A stretch of DNA of 64,000 bases. Source: Pacificispira spongiicola. Its GTDB lineage: Bacteria > Pseudomonadota > Alphaproteobacteria > UBA8366 > Aestuariispiraceae. The stretch covers positions 372,001 through 436,000 of the forward strand of contig NZ_JABBNT010000005.1 in assembly GCF_012926505.1 (NCBI RefSeq). Reading direction: 5' to 3'. Each line of letters starts with the position of its first letter. The stretch's first letter is position 1. This document shows positions 42,614-51,545 of the stretch, piece by piece. The translations under genes were made by a program, and so were the position numbers. The notes below the pieces were generated by a model. It saw nothing but the letters and a program-made list of their open reading frames with translations. It searched no databases and was not told the origin of the DNA.

Positions 42614-44125
42614 ATGAGTATTTTCGGTGGTTTGCGGTCCGGCGTTTCCGGCCTGTTCGTACAAAGCCAGGCGATGGCTATGATTTCCGATAACATCGCC
42701 AACGTGAACACGGTCGGGTACAAAGTGAACCGCCCTCAATTTTCTACCCTCGTCACGACGCAGGCTTCGGAGGCGCTGTTTGCCTCGGGCGGTGTGCAAT
42801 CGCATGTCGCACGCGAAATCGATCAGCAAGGCCTGCTCGCCTCCTCGACTTCCGCAACCGACATCGCCGTATCCGGGGCTGGGTTCTTCGCGGTGACGGA
42901 CGAACTGACCCTGAATACAACGACCGGCGAATACGAGCCGACGGGCGATATCATGTACACCCGTGCGGGCGAATTCCGGGCAGATAAGGACGGAAACCTC
43001 GTCAATGCCGGTGGGTTCTACCTTCTCGGTTTCCCGCGCAATGCGACGGATACAGGTTATGATGTCACGAACGTTCTGTCCGCGATGAGCGGCGTGAACG
43101 TCGCCAGTCGGTCCGCAACGCCGACCCAAACCTCTCAGGTCCAACTGGAGGCGAACCTACAACAGTCGACCGCGACGGGCGGCACGTTCGATATGTCCAT
43201 TCAGGTCTTCGACCGACTGGGCGCGAAACGCACGCTGACCCTGACCTTCACCAAGGTCGACCCGGCGATTTCCGCCAATGCCTGGGATATCAGCGCGGAA
43301 ATTTCCGCCGGTCAGTTCATCAACACGGACGTCTCCAACGATGGTGCCGTTACCGCATCACAGCTTGATGACGGTACCGGCGCGGATACCGCCGCCGATG
43401 AAATCATGGGCGATGACGAATTGGAGGCCTTCTTCGGCATCGTCGCCGGAACGGAAACCGACTATTCCGCATTCGCGGACGATGCGATCGGCACGGGCGG
43501 CGTTGCCAATCTGGGCCGCATCACATTCAACTCGAACGGGACCATCGCGTCGATCACCGACGATTTCGGCGGTGTCGCCAACTCCGGGATCGGGTTGACC
43601 GGCGACAACAAGATGCAGTTGCTGATCGACTATGACGGCGACGACACCACGTCCCGTGACGCCGCGTCGATCATCATCGACCTCGGGTCGATCAACGGGT
43701 CGGACGGTATCTCCCAGTTCGACGGTACCAGCGTCATCAACGACATCGATCAGAACGGCAAGCAGTTCGGGTCCCTGTCTTCCGTATCCGTCGATGAAAA
43801 CGGCGAAGTGACCGCCCTGTTCGACAACGGTGAACAGCGTCAGTTGTTCCAGGTACCGCTGGTGACCTTCAACAACCCGAACGGCTTGCAGGCCCTCACC
43901 GGCAACGTCTACGCCCAGACCGACAATTCTGGTCAGGCGGTCGTGAAGGTCGCGAACTCCGGTGGTGCGGGTTTGATTTCGCCGTCCTCGCTGGAACAGT
44001 CGACCGTCGACCTTGCCGATGAATTCACGAAACTGATCGTCACCCAACGCGCCTTCGCCGCCAACACCCGTATCATTACCACGGCGGATGAGATGTTGGA
44101 CGAATTGATCCGGGCGAAACGGTAA
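42614..44125 (+). CDS. flgE: Flagellar hook protein FlgE
   Basis: FlgE polymerises into the hook. The 503-residue product has SIFGGLRSGVSGLFVQSQAMAMISDNIANVNTVGYK at the start (in pieces), the conserved middle domains (VSGAGFFAV, YTRAGEFRADKDGNLVNAGGFYLLGFP), a longer variable domain with acidic turns (about 230-330), and the C-terminal helix (VDLADEFTKLIVTQRAFAANTRIITTADEML). GGAGG precedes the ATG. A terminator follows at 44191. Confidence 0.96.
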   Translation: MSIFGGLRSGVSGLFVQSQAMAMISDNIANVNTVGYKVNRPQFSTLVTTQASEALFASGGVQSHVAREIDQQGLLASSTSATDIAVSGAGFFAVTDELTLNTTTGEYEPTGDIMYTRAGEFRADKDGNLVNAGGFYLLGFPRNATDTGYDVTNVLSAMSGVNVASRSATPTQTSQVQLEANLQQSTATGGTFDMSIQVFDRLGAKRTLTLTFTKVDPAISANAWDISAEISAGQFINTDVSNDGAVTASQLDDGTGADTAADEIMGDDELEAFFGIVAGTETDYSAFADDAIGTGGVANLGRITFNSNGTIASITDDFGGVANSGIGLTGDNKMQLLIDYDGDDTTSRDAASIIIDLGSINGSDGISQFDGTSVINDIDQNGKQFGSLSSVSVDENGEVTALFDNGEQRQLFQVPLVTFNNPNGLQALTGNVYAQTDNSGQAVVKVANSGGAGLISPSSLEQSTVDLADEFTKLIVTQRAFAANTRIITTADEMLDELIRAKR

Positions 44126-44190
44126 TAGTCTCTGACCGGCGACGTCGGCTTTACCGTCGTCTCGGTCAGGAACCTTCCAGCCGCACAACG

Positions 44191-44224
44191 TCGGGGCGCC
44201 CCAATCGGGCGCCCCTTCCTTTTG
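44191..44224 (+). terminator. Rho-independent terminator after flgE
   Basis: A GGGGCGCC / GGGCGCCCC stem with a 5-6-base loop is followed by TTCCTTTT. It ends the fliK-flgD-flgE operon. Confidence 0.8.
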
Positions 44225-44355
44225 GCACGGTCGGGGTCCGGATATACCGACACTGGGAAATTTCGGTGGATCGTTAAAATTTTATCTGCTTTTATCATTT
44301 ATTAAGAACTTCCAGTGCAGTATTGTTTTTAACGGGTGAAACGGGACCGACAGGC

Positions 44356-44601
44356 ATGCGAAACGAGGATCGTAAACCGACACCTCCCCACGCCGATCCC
44401 GTCATCCTTCCCTCCGCCAGAACGGCGCGTTGGGTCGCTTCCAGAAAGGCACAAATCGTACGGGCGCTCGATCGGGGCGTGCTGGACGAACAAGAGGCCT
44501 GCGACCGCTACGGTCTCACGCTTGAGGAACTGAACGGCTGGCGTAGCGCCCTGTCGGTTCACGGTGAAGAAGGCCTGCTTGTGACGCGCCGGAAACCGTA
44601 A
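44356..44601 (+). CDS. sciP: CtrA inhibitor SciP (DUF1153)
   Basis: SciP binds CtrA and limits transcription of CtrA-dependent genes in Caulobacter. The 81-residue product contains TARWVASRKAQIVRALDRGVLDEQEACDRYGLTLEELNGW (in pieces), the DUF1153/SciP core with its helix-turn-helix. The start ATG at 44356 gives the usual length; an upstream in-frame start at 44323 would add 11 residues. It lies between flgE and the fliF operon, its place in many Rhodospirillales. The 5' region (44225-44355) is AT-rich. Confidence 0.88.
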   Translation: MRNEDRKPTPPHADPVILPSARTARWVASRKAQIVRALDRGVLDEQEACDRYGLTLEELNGWRSALSVHGEEGLLVTRRKP

Positions 44602-45071
44602 CGTTAGGCAAAAGTGCCATAAGAGTCTGAAATGACTCTACGAATACAATATCTGGTATGCGCTCTTTACTGACGAGTATCAGATAAAGTCTTCGAATCG
44701 CGCGGAATTTATACAATATTTTGTAGATTTTCCATTGCGTAGGCACCGAATTAAGTTATGTTCGCATGGAGATAGGCAATTTTTGCCGATCAAGGTGTAG
44801 GGGGAAATGGTGTGGTTCTCCCGAAAGAGAATCGGTCCCGAATCAGATTTTCGCGATACGATTCGTCTATAGCGACACACCGACGTTGAGGGAGTTTTCG
44901 CGCCGCCCACGGATTGAATTTGGGAACCGATCGGACGGTGGGAAATAATGGTGGGGAAGTATCAGGGGGTCGCACTGGCAAAGTACCGCCACCCCCCGGC
45001 CGGGCACGGAAGGCGTTTTACCCAAGCGCAGAACCGACCCGATCTGGCAGCCGGAACGGAAGGAACGGATC
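44602..45071 (+). other. 470-base AT-rich intergenic region before fliF
   Basis: No convincing gene is seen here. The first 170 bases are clearly AT-rich compared with the rest of the window and contain an imperfect inverted repeat (TATCTGGTA at about 44650 with TATCAGATA at about 44679) and a smaller one (AGAGTC-N6-GACTCT at about 44622). A GGCAA-N3-TTGCC repeat follows at 44775. No sigma-54 -24/-12 pair and no perfect CtrA box was found. It must contain the early promoter of the fliF operon. Confidence 0.6.
44775..44787. promoter_or_regulatory. Inverted repeat GGCAA-N3-TTGCC upstream of fliF, candidate FlbD operator
   Basis: The same core as the repeat at 6115-6129. Here it lies about 285 bases before fliF in a region without a sigma-54 promoter. 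In Caulobacter FlbD represses fliF through a site in its promoter, so a repressor operator is the expected role. Binding is inferred. Confidence 0.5.
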
Positions 45072-46718
45072 ATGGGTGGCTTGATAGAGACCATTCGCAA
45101 TATCGGGATGCCCCGGGTTACGGCGATCGTCGCCGGGACCGCGGTCATGTTGGGTCTTCTCGTCTTCCTGATCATCAACAGTTCCAAGCCGGAAATGGCG
45201 CTGCTCTACAGCGACCTGGACCCGCAAGCCACCAATCAGATCGCCGACCAACTGGCCAGCCGCCAGGTCGAATTCAGCATGTCGGCGGACCAGACCCGGA
45301 TTTCGGTGCCGCGCGATCAAGTTGCTCAGCTTCGCCTGGAATTCGCGGAACAGGGCCTAAGCGGCGCCATCGTCGGATATGACATCTTCGACCGCGACGA
45401 AAGCCTGGGCCAGTCAAGCTTCACGCAGGAAATCAACAAGCTGCGCGCGCTGGAAGGCGAGCTTTCCCGCACCATCGCGTCCATCGACAATGTCCGCGGC
45501 GCCCGCGTCCATATCGTCATGCCGCGCCGAGAAGTCTTCACCCGCGAACCGCAGCCGGCCACCGCCTCCATCATCATCAAGATGAAGGGCGCGCAGCGTC
45601 TGGATTCCAACCGTACGGCGGCGATCCAACAATTGGTCGCCACGGCGGTGCCGCAGCTGGACCCGTCCCGCATCACCATCATCGACGATCGCGGCACCCT
45701 GCTGCATGGCGGCGGCGACGCCGAAGATGGCCCGATGAGCGCGACCAACATCGCCGACATGCGCTCCGGCTATGAAAGTCGTGTCGGCAGCAAGATCACC
45801 GAAATGCTGGAAAAGGTCGTCGGCGTCGGCAAGGCCCGGGTCGAGATCACGGCGGAAATGGATTTCTCTCAGGAAGTTCAGAACATCCAGTCCTTTGACC
45901 CGGAACAGCAGGTACTCGTTTCCTCCCGCGAGGTCGAGGAAGTCCAGCAGTCGCAGGAACAGGCCCAGGATAGCGTCACTGTCGGCAACAACCTGCCGGC
46001 CGCACCGGGCATCGACGGCGGCGCCGGGGGCAACACCGACTCTCGATCCAAGACCGATGCCATCCAGAACTTCCAAACCGGCAATACGAAAACCGAACGC
46101 ATCGTGCCGCCGGGTCGGATCGAACGTCTGTCGGTCGCGGTCGTGGTTGATGGTGTTCGCCTTGAAGACGGCACCTATCAGCCGCGCACGGACGAAGAGA
46201 TGGAAGTCCTGCGCGAACTTGTGGAATCGGCTGCCGGTATCGATCGCGGCCGCGGCGACCAGATCACCATCCACAATCTGCGCTTCGAGGAAGTCCCCGT
46301 CTTCGAGCCGCTGGACGAAGAACAGCTGTTCGGCATCCCCTTCCCGCTGTCGAGCCTGCGGAACTTCGCGCAGCCGCTCTTCGCCCTGATCGCGATCATT
46401 CTGGTGGCCCTGATCGTCGTCCGCCCGCTGATGACCCGCTTCTTCGACATGAAGCAGCAGGAAGCGGCAGCCCGCGCCGCGGCGGATCAGCCTACCATGA
46501 TCACCGACCAATCCGGTGGTATGATGGGGGGCGACATGATGGGCGGCGATATGGTGCCGCATGAAGGCGGCGGTGAATTCGACGCCATGATCGACATCGC
46601 CCATATCGAAGGCCGGGTGAAGGCATCCTCGTTGAAAAAGATCGGCGAAATCATCGAGAAACACCCGGAAGAGGCCGTGTCCATCCTGCGCAGTTGGATG
46701 TATCAGGAATCGAACTAG
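45072..46718 (+). CDS. fliF: Flagellar MS-ring protein FliF
   Basis: FliF forms the MS ring in the inner membrane around the export gate. The 548-residue product has two membrane segments (about residues 16-36 and 436-456), the YscJ-like ring-building domains (LYSDLDPQATNQIADQL, RARVHIVMPRREVF-like) and GARVHIVM, KTERIVPPGRIERLSVAVVVDG in the periplasmic part. The cytoplasmic C-terminal tail contains an unusual Met/Gly-rich stretch (MMGGDMMGGDMV) before the FliG-binding end (VSILRSWMYQ). It heads the fliF-to-flhG operon. Confidence 0.96.
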   Translation: MGGLIETIRNIGMPRVTAIVAGTAVMLGLLVFLIINSSKPEMALLYSDLDPQATNQIADQLASRQVEFSMSADQTRISVPRDQVAQLRLEFAEQGLSGAIVGYDIFDRDESLGQSSFTQEINKLRALEGELSRTIASIDNVRGARVHIVMPRREVFTREPQPATASIIIKMKGAQRLDSNRTAAIQQLVATAVPQLDPSRITIIDDRGTLLHGGGDAEDGPMSATNIADMRSGYESRVGSKITEMLEKVVGVGKARVEITAEMDFSQEVQNIQSFDPEQQVLVSSREVEEVQQSQEQAQDSVTVGNNLPAAPGIDGGAGGNTDSRSKTDAIQNFQTGNTKTERIVPPGRIERLSVAVVVDGVRLEDGTYQPRTDEEMEVLRELVESAAGIDRGRGDQITIHNLRFEEVPVFEPLDEEQLFGIPFPLSSLRNFAQPLFALIAIILVALIVVRPLMTRFFDMKQQEAAARAAADQPTMITDQSGGMMGGDMMGGDMVPHEGGGEFDAMIDIAHIEGRVKASSLKKIGEIIEKHPEEAVSILRSWMYQESN

Positions 46719-46827
46719 GGTCCGTGCTTAATCGTGTTGGATCGCCCGGACTCGCCTTATAAGGAAGAATCTTGGGCGGACCTGCACGGTCGGCTGAACG
46801 ACGCACAGAACTGACACGAACGGCACA

Positions 46828-47844
46828 ATGCGTATTCGCGACGACTATCGTAGCCTCTCAGGCCCCGAAAAGGCGGCGATGATGATGCTTGCCATCGGCG
46901 AAGACAACGCCGTCAAGCTCTTTACCCATATGGATGACGAGGAGATCCGCGAGATCTCCCAATCCATGGCGAATTTGGGCACGGTCAGTTCGAACCTTGT
47001 CGAACGTCTGTTCGTCGAATTCGCGGAACAGATTTCGTCCACCGGCTCCCTGGTCGGGTCCTACGAATCCACGGAACGTCTGCTGCTTAAGACGTTGGAC
47101 CCGGAAAAAGTCGCGACCATCATGGAAGAAATCCGCGGTCCGGCGGGTCGTACCATGTGGGATAAGCTGGCGAATGTGAACGAGGTCGTTCTCGCCAACT
47201 ATCTGAAGAACGAATATCCGCAGACCGTCGCCGTCGTTCTGTCGAAAATCAAACCGGACCATGCCAGCCGCGTGCTTGCCTCCCTGCCGGAAAGCTTCGC
47301 GATGGAAGTCATCATGCGTATGCTGCGCATGGAGGCGGTGCAGAAGGAAGTTCTGGACGATGTCGAACGGACGCTGCGCAACGAGTTCATGACGAACCTG
47401 GCGCGGACGGCGCGGCGCGACAGCCACGAGATGATGGCGGAAATCTTCAACGCCCTGGACCGGAATACCGAAAACCGCTTCATGACGCTGCTGGAAGAGC
47501 GCAACCGCGACAGCGCGGAGCGGATCAAGGCCCTCATGTTCACCTTCGAGGACCTTCAGAAACTCGATCCCAGCGGGGTTCAGACGCTGCTGCGCAATGT
47601 CGACAAGGACAAGCTGGGCACGGCGCTGAAGGGATCGTCGGAACAGATGAAGGAACTGTTCTTCTCCAACATGTCCGAACGCGCGGCGAAGATCCTGCGC
47701 GAAGACATGAACGCATTGGGGCCGGTCCGCCTGCGCGACGTCGACGAGGCGCAGATGGAAATGGTGAACTTGGCCAAGGATTTGGCCGCCAAGGGCGAGA
47801 TCGTGATCTCCGAAGGCGGCGCCGAAGACGAACTGATCTATTGA
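46828..47844 (+). CDS. fliG: Flagellar motor switch protein FliG
   Basis: FliG couples the stator to the rotor. The 338-residue product has all three domains: N-terminal ([22 protein letters not shown]), middle with the EHPQ-like motif replaced by [19 protein letters not shown], and C-terminal torque helix region ([35 protein letters not shown] in pieces). The charged torque residues are present. It lies 109 bases after fliF. Confidence 0.97.
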   Translation: MRIRDDYRSLSGPEKAAMMMLAIGEDNAVKLFTHMDDEEIREISQSMANLGTVSSNLVERLFVEFAEQISSTGSLVGSYESTERLLLKTLDPEKVATIMEEIRGPAGRTMWDKLANVNEVVLANYLKNEYPQTVAVVLSKIKPDHASRVLASLPESFAMEVIMRMLRMEAVQKEVLDDVERTLRNEFMTNLARTARRDSHEMMAEIFNALDRNTENRFMTLLEERNRDSAERIKALMFTFEDLQKLDPSGVQTLLRNVDKDKLGTALKGSSEQMKELFFSNMSERAAKILREDMNALGPVRLRDVDEAQMEMVNLAKDLAAKGEIVISEGGAEDELIY

Positions 47845-47857
47845 TCGGAAGGAGCGT

Positions 47858-48685
47858 ATGGCAATCCCTGCAAAAAGCGCAGACATGAAACCTTTCCTGT
47901 TCGATCGTGCCTTCGACGATTACGGACGGGAGGTGAAGTCGCGTGAGCAGATCGCGGCGGAAAAGGCGGCCAAGGAAGCGGCGGAAAATCCGGAACCGGC
48001 GGAACCCGAGATCGAGCTGATCTATTCCGAAGACGATATCACGGCGTTCAAGCAGGAAGCCTATATGGACGGTCACGCGGACGGATTCCGCGAAGGCCAG
48101 ACCGAGGCCCTGGAGACGATCGAGAAGAACCTGAACGACCTGCTGGAACGGATCGTTCCGCTTGTCGGGTCCTTGGCGTCGGAACAGAAGCTGGCGAACG
48201 AACGGGCCCAGGCCAACATGGCCCGGATGGTGCAGGCCCTGATGTCGAAGCTGATGCCGGTTTATATCCGCGAACACGGCGCGGACGAGGCGTTGGCCGT
48301 CGTTTCCGATTGTCTGGCGGAGTTGCAGGACGCCGGACGCCTGACCGTCTTTCTGTCGGAAGAAACGATGGATCAATTGGGCGAACGCCTGGACCGGGTG
48401 GTACAACGCGTCGGCTTCGAAGGACAATTCCGCGTGCTGGCCGACGATACGATGGGCCCGTCCGACATTCGGGTCGATTGGGGCGCGGGCGGCGCCGAAC
48501 GCCATTACGATTCCATTCGCGGCGATATCGATGCGGCAATCGACCGTGCAGTTTCCCGCGTCGAGGCGGAAATCGCGGAACGCGAAGAGGCCAAGAACGC
48601 CGCCGACGCAGACTTGGACGACGATTATGACGACGAAACCGACGATCCGGCGGATACCCGCCCTTCCCCGTCCGGTGAGGAGTAG
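47858..48685 (+). CDS. fliH: Flagellar export regulator FliH
   Basis: FliH binds the FliI ATPase and delivers it to the export gate. The 275-residue product has an acidic N-terminal third, the long GxxxG-poor helix with FKQEAYMDGHADGFREGQTEALETIEKNL (about residues 64-92), and a C-terminal domain (VQRVGFEGQFRVLADDTMGPSDIRVDWGAGGAERHYD) matching FliH. It is followed by an acidic tail. FliI and FliJ are 9 kb away on the other strand. Confidence 0.88.
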   Translation: MAIPAKSADMKPFLFDRAFDDYGREVKSREQIAAEKAAKEAAENPEPAEPEIELIYSEDDITAFKQEAYMDGHADGFREGQTEALETIEKNLNDLLERIVPLVGSLASEQKLANERAQANMARMVQALMSKLMPVYIREHGADEALAVVSDCLAELQDAGRLTVFLSEETMDQLGERLDRVVQRVGFEGQFRVLADDTMGPSDIRVDWGAGGAERHYDSIRGDIDAAIDRAVSRVEAEIAEREEAKNAADADLDDDYDDETDDPADTRPSPSGEE

Positions 48686-48690
48686 AAAAT

Positions 48691-49143
48691 ATGGCTGACG
48701 AAACAGACGATCCCGAAAACGGCGCGGCAGAGCCGGACGCGGACGACACCGATATGGCCGCGGCCATGGCCGCCGAGGCCGCGGAATCCGGCAAGAATGC
48801 CGACAATTTCGATCTGAAGGAATTGGGCGACGGCGTCAGCACGGACGACTATCTGGACCCGCGCGCCGCCGATCTGGCCGTACCCACCGGCGCCCGCGAC
48901 CTCGAGGCGGTTTACGAAATTCCGGTGCAGGTCGCCGCCGTGCTGGGTAAATCGTCCATGCAGGTCAGCCAGTTGTTGAAACTGGGGCGCGGCGCCGTGG
49001 TCGAACTCGACCGTAAGGTCGGAGAAGCGATCGACATCTACGTGAACAACCGCCTTGTCGCGCGTGGCGAGGTTGTCCTGGTGGACGACAAGCTGGGCGT
49101 GACCATGACGGAAATCATCAAATCCGACAAAACGCAGACCTGA
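48691..49143 (+). CDS. fliN: Flagellar motor switch protein FliN
   Basis: FliN is the bottom-ring subunit of the C-ring. The 150-residue product has an acidic Ala/Glu/Asp-rich N-terminal part (about 1-70) and the SpoA domain (VYEIPVQVAAVLGKSSMQVSQLLKLGRGAVVELDRKVGEAIDIYVNNRLVARGEVV in pieces). The usual N-terminal tryptophan motif (xEWAxAL) of many FliN proteins is not present here, while two similar motifs occur in FliM. Confidence 0.95.
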   Translation: MADETDDPENGAAEPDADDTDMAAAMAAEAAESGKNADNFDLKELGDGVSTDDYLDPRAADLAVPTGARDLEAVYEIPVQVAAVLGKSSMQVSQLLKLGRGAVVELDRKVGEAIDIYVNNRLVARGEVVLVDDKLGVTMTEIIKSDKTQT

Positions 49144-49202
49144 CAACAGCCGGTCGGAAACGGCCTTAACCACAGCCCATAACGGATCGGACATAAGCCC
49201 GC

Positions 49203-50039
49203 ATGGCATTGCAATCGGATCAAAGCCGTTCAGGAGAACGGCCGCTGACACAGCCCTCCACCCGGGGGTCCGTGGATCTGGCGACCATCCTGGGGCTGAT
49301 CGGCGCCGCCGCACTGGTCGGATCAGCGATCGTTCTCGGCGGCAGCCCGTCCTCCTTTGTCGACTGGCCGTCCGTTCTGATCGTCATCGGCGGCACGTTC
49401 GGCGTGGTCACGGCCTGTTTCTCGCTCCGTGATATCGCGGAATCCGCACGCATCATCGGACGCGCCTTTTTCCGCAGCAACCTGGATGCGGGCGAGGCTG
49501 CGCTACAACTGCTGCAACTGGCGCAGATCGCGCGATTCCGGGGTGTCCTGGCGATCCAGAACTATATGCCCGCCGTGGAAGACCGCGAAATGCTGCGCGC
49601 CGGGTTGGCGATGGTCGTGGACGGAACGCCGGGCGAAGATGTGGAACGCATCATGCGGCGGGAGGTGCAGTCGACCGCCCAACGCAGCGCGCGGGCGGTT
49701 TCGATCCTGAAGAAGGCCGCTGAAATCTCCCCGGCGATGGGGCTGATCGGGACTCTGGTCGGCCTGATCCAAATGCTGGCCAACCTGGACGACCCGAATT
49801 CCATCGGCCCGTCCATGGCGGTCGCGCTGCTGACGACCTTCTATGGCGCCTTGCTGTCCAATATGGTTTTCACCCCGCTGGCGGCGAAGCTGGAACGCAA
49901 CGCCGCGGAGGAAATGATCCTGAACCAACTCTATGTCATGGCGGCGGCGTCCATCGGGCGTCAGGAAAATCCGCGCCGCCTGGAAATGCTGTTCAACACC
50001 ATCCTGCCGCCGTCGGCGCGCATCGACTATTTCGGGTGA
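49203..50039 (+). CDS. motA: Flagellar motor stator protein MotA
   Basis: MotA forms the ion channel with MotB. The 278-residue product has four membrane segments (about 26-46, 52-72, 172-192, 203-224) with the stator landmarks SVLIVIGGTFGVV and AAEISPAMGLIGTLVGLIQML, and the cytoplasmic loop between TM2 and TM3. It resembles polar-type MotA/PomA proteins. No motB is in the window, so the partner must lie elsewhere. It lies between fliN and flbD. Confidence 0.9.
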   Translation: MALQSDQSRSGERPLTQPSTRGSVDLATILGLIGAAALVGSAIVLGGSPSSFVDWPSVLIVIGGTFGVVTACFSLRDIAESARIIGRAFFRSNLDAGEAALQLLQLAQIARFRGVLAIQNYMPAVEDREMLRAGLAMVVDGTPGEDVERIMRREVQSTAQRSARAVSILKKAAEISPAMGLIGTLVGLIQMLANLDDPNSIGPSMAVALLTTFYGALLSNMVFTPLAAKLERNAAEEMILNQLYVMAAASIGRQENPRRLEMLFNTILPPSARIDYFG

Positions 50040-50043
50040 CGTT

Positions 50044-51447
50044 ATGAAACTTCTGATCATCGGCACACTGGAAGGGCATATGACGACGGCCAGCCAAATC
50101 GCGATCAAGCGCGGGGCGAAGGTCGCGGCCGTCGATTCCATCGATCAGGGGCTGGAGCATCTGCGCAACGGCAAGGGCGCGGATGTAGTTCTGGTCGATG
50201 TTCGGCTGAACCTGGAACGCTTCTGCAAGGCGCTGGAATCCGAACGCATCAACACGCCCGTCGTCGCCTGCGGCATCGAGGGCACCGACGCTGCGACCGC
50301 TGCCGGCGCCATCCGGTCGGGCGCGAAGGAATACCTGCCCCTCCCCCCGGACCCGGACCTGATCGCGGCGGTTTTGGAAGCCGTGGCCGAAGAAAGCACC
50401 AGCATCATCCATCGCGACCCGGCGACGCAGCGCGTCATCAAGCTGGCGGATCAGATCGCGCCGTCCGATGCTTCCGTCCTGATCACCGGCCAGTCCGGGA
50501 CGGGGAAGGAAGTCATGGCGCGTTATCTGCACGCCAAGTCTCGCCGCGCCGCTGGAAGCTTCGTTGCCGTCAACTGCGCCGCCATTCCGGAAAACCTGCT
50601 GGAAAGCGAATTGTTCGGGCATGAGAAAGGCGCGTTTTCCGGTGCCATCGCCCGGCGTGTCGGCAAGTTCGAGGAAGCCAATGGCGGCACCCTGCTTCTC
50701 GACGAAGTTAGCGAGATGGACCCGCGCCTTCAGGCAAAACTGCTGCGCGCCATTCAGGAACGGGAGATCGACCGGGTCGGCGGCTCGAAGCCGGTTAAGG
50801 TGGATGTCCGCATCCTGGCGACGTCGAACCGGAACCTGCAGGAAAGCGTGAAGTCCGGCGACTTCCGCGAGGATTTGTACTATCGCCTGAATGTCGTGAA
50901 TCTGTCGCTGCCGTCGCTGGCGGAACGCCCGCAGGACATCCCCCTATTGGCGGATCATTTCGTCAAAAAGTACACGGAAGCCAACGGCATGCCCGTTCGC
51001 GCCCTGTCGGCGGACGCCAAGGCGATGCTGCAGACCTATCACTGGCCGGGCAATGTGCGTGAACTGGAAAACACGATGCATCGCGCCGTGCTCCTGGCCG
51101 GCGGCGACGAAATCGGAACGGAGGCGATTATGCTGACCGAAGCGCCCCAACAGGCCCACGCCTCGACACCGGCCCCGAAACCCGCGTCGGAAAGCACCGG
51201 CATGGACGCCGCCCCTGGCGGCATGCCCGGCGGCGTCGATCCTGCCGCCGATGCAAATGCCGTTGGGCTGGTCGGACGCACTGTCGCGGATGTCGAACGC
51301 GATCTGATCATCGACACGTTGGGCCATTGTCTCGGCAACCGGACGCATGCGGCGAATATCCTGGGGATTTCGATCCGAACATTGCGAAACAAGCTGAAGC
51401 AATATTCCGAAGAAGGATTTGCTGTCCCGGCTCCCGGTGAGTCCTGA
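50044..51447 (+). CDS. flbD: Sigma-54-dependent flagellar regulator FlbD
   Basis: FlbD activates late, sigma-54-dependent flagellar genes and represses early ones in Caulobacter. The 467-residue product has a degenerate receiver domain (about 1-110, Asp52 in VLVDVRLN present, the acidic pair near residue 8 missing), the AAA+ domain with Walker A TGQSGTGKE, the sigma-54 contact motif GAFSGA at 196-201 (usually GAFTGA), FEEANGGTLLLDEV and WPGNVRELEN, and a C-terminal Fis-type HTH (THAANILGISIRTLRNKLKQY). FliX (5553) is the expected partner. Confidence 0.95.
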   Translation: MKLLIIGTLEGHMTTASQIAIKRGAKVAAVDSIDQGLEHLRNGKGADVVLVDVRLNLERFCKALESERINTPVVACGIEGTDAATAAGAIRSGAKEYLPLPPDPDLIAAVLEAVAEESTSIIHRDPATQRVIKLADQIAPSDASVLITGQSGTGKEVMARYLHAKSRRAAGSFVAVNCAAIPENLLESELFGHEKGAFSGAIARRVGKFEEANGGTLLLDEVSEMDPRLQAKLLRAIQEREIDRVGGSKPVKVDVRILATSNRNLQESVKSGDFREDLYYRLNVVNLSLPSLAERPQDIPLLADHFVKKYTEANGMPVRALSADAKAMLQTYHWPGNVRELENTMHRAVLLAGGDEIGTEAIMLTEAPQQAHASTPAPKPASESTGMDAAPGGMPGGVDPAADANAVGLVGRTVADVERDLIIDTLGHCLGNRTHAANILGISIRTLRNKLKQYSEEGFAVPAPGES

Positions 51448-51545
51448 GATTGATGGATCGTCGCCCCCGACGAATCGTGCGAACGGGTGCGTAGTAAGGA
51501 ACGTTTACAAGAGGCCCTCCAAAGAGTCGGCCTTCGGATGGTGAG

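Noticed and set aside
44224-44245. TGGCACG upstream of sciP as a sigma-54 promoter
   Set aside because: The -24 half is perfect but the -12 half reads GGGTC, so the essential GC is missing.
44766-44948. 60-codon frame in the fliF upstream region
   Set aside because: Cys/Arg-rich translation without family features, and it covers the candidate regulatory repeat.
45414-46664. 416-codon minus-strand frame opposite fliF
   Set aside because: Asp/His/Arg-rich translation without motifs, fully inside fliF; shadow frame.
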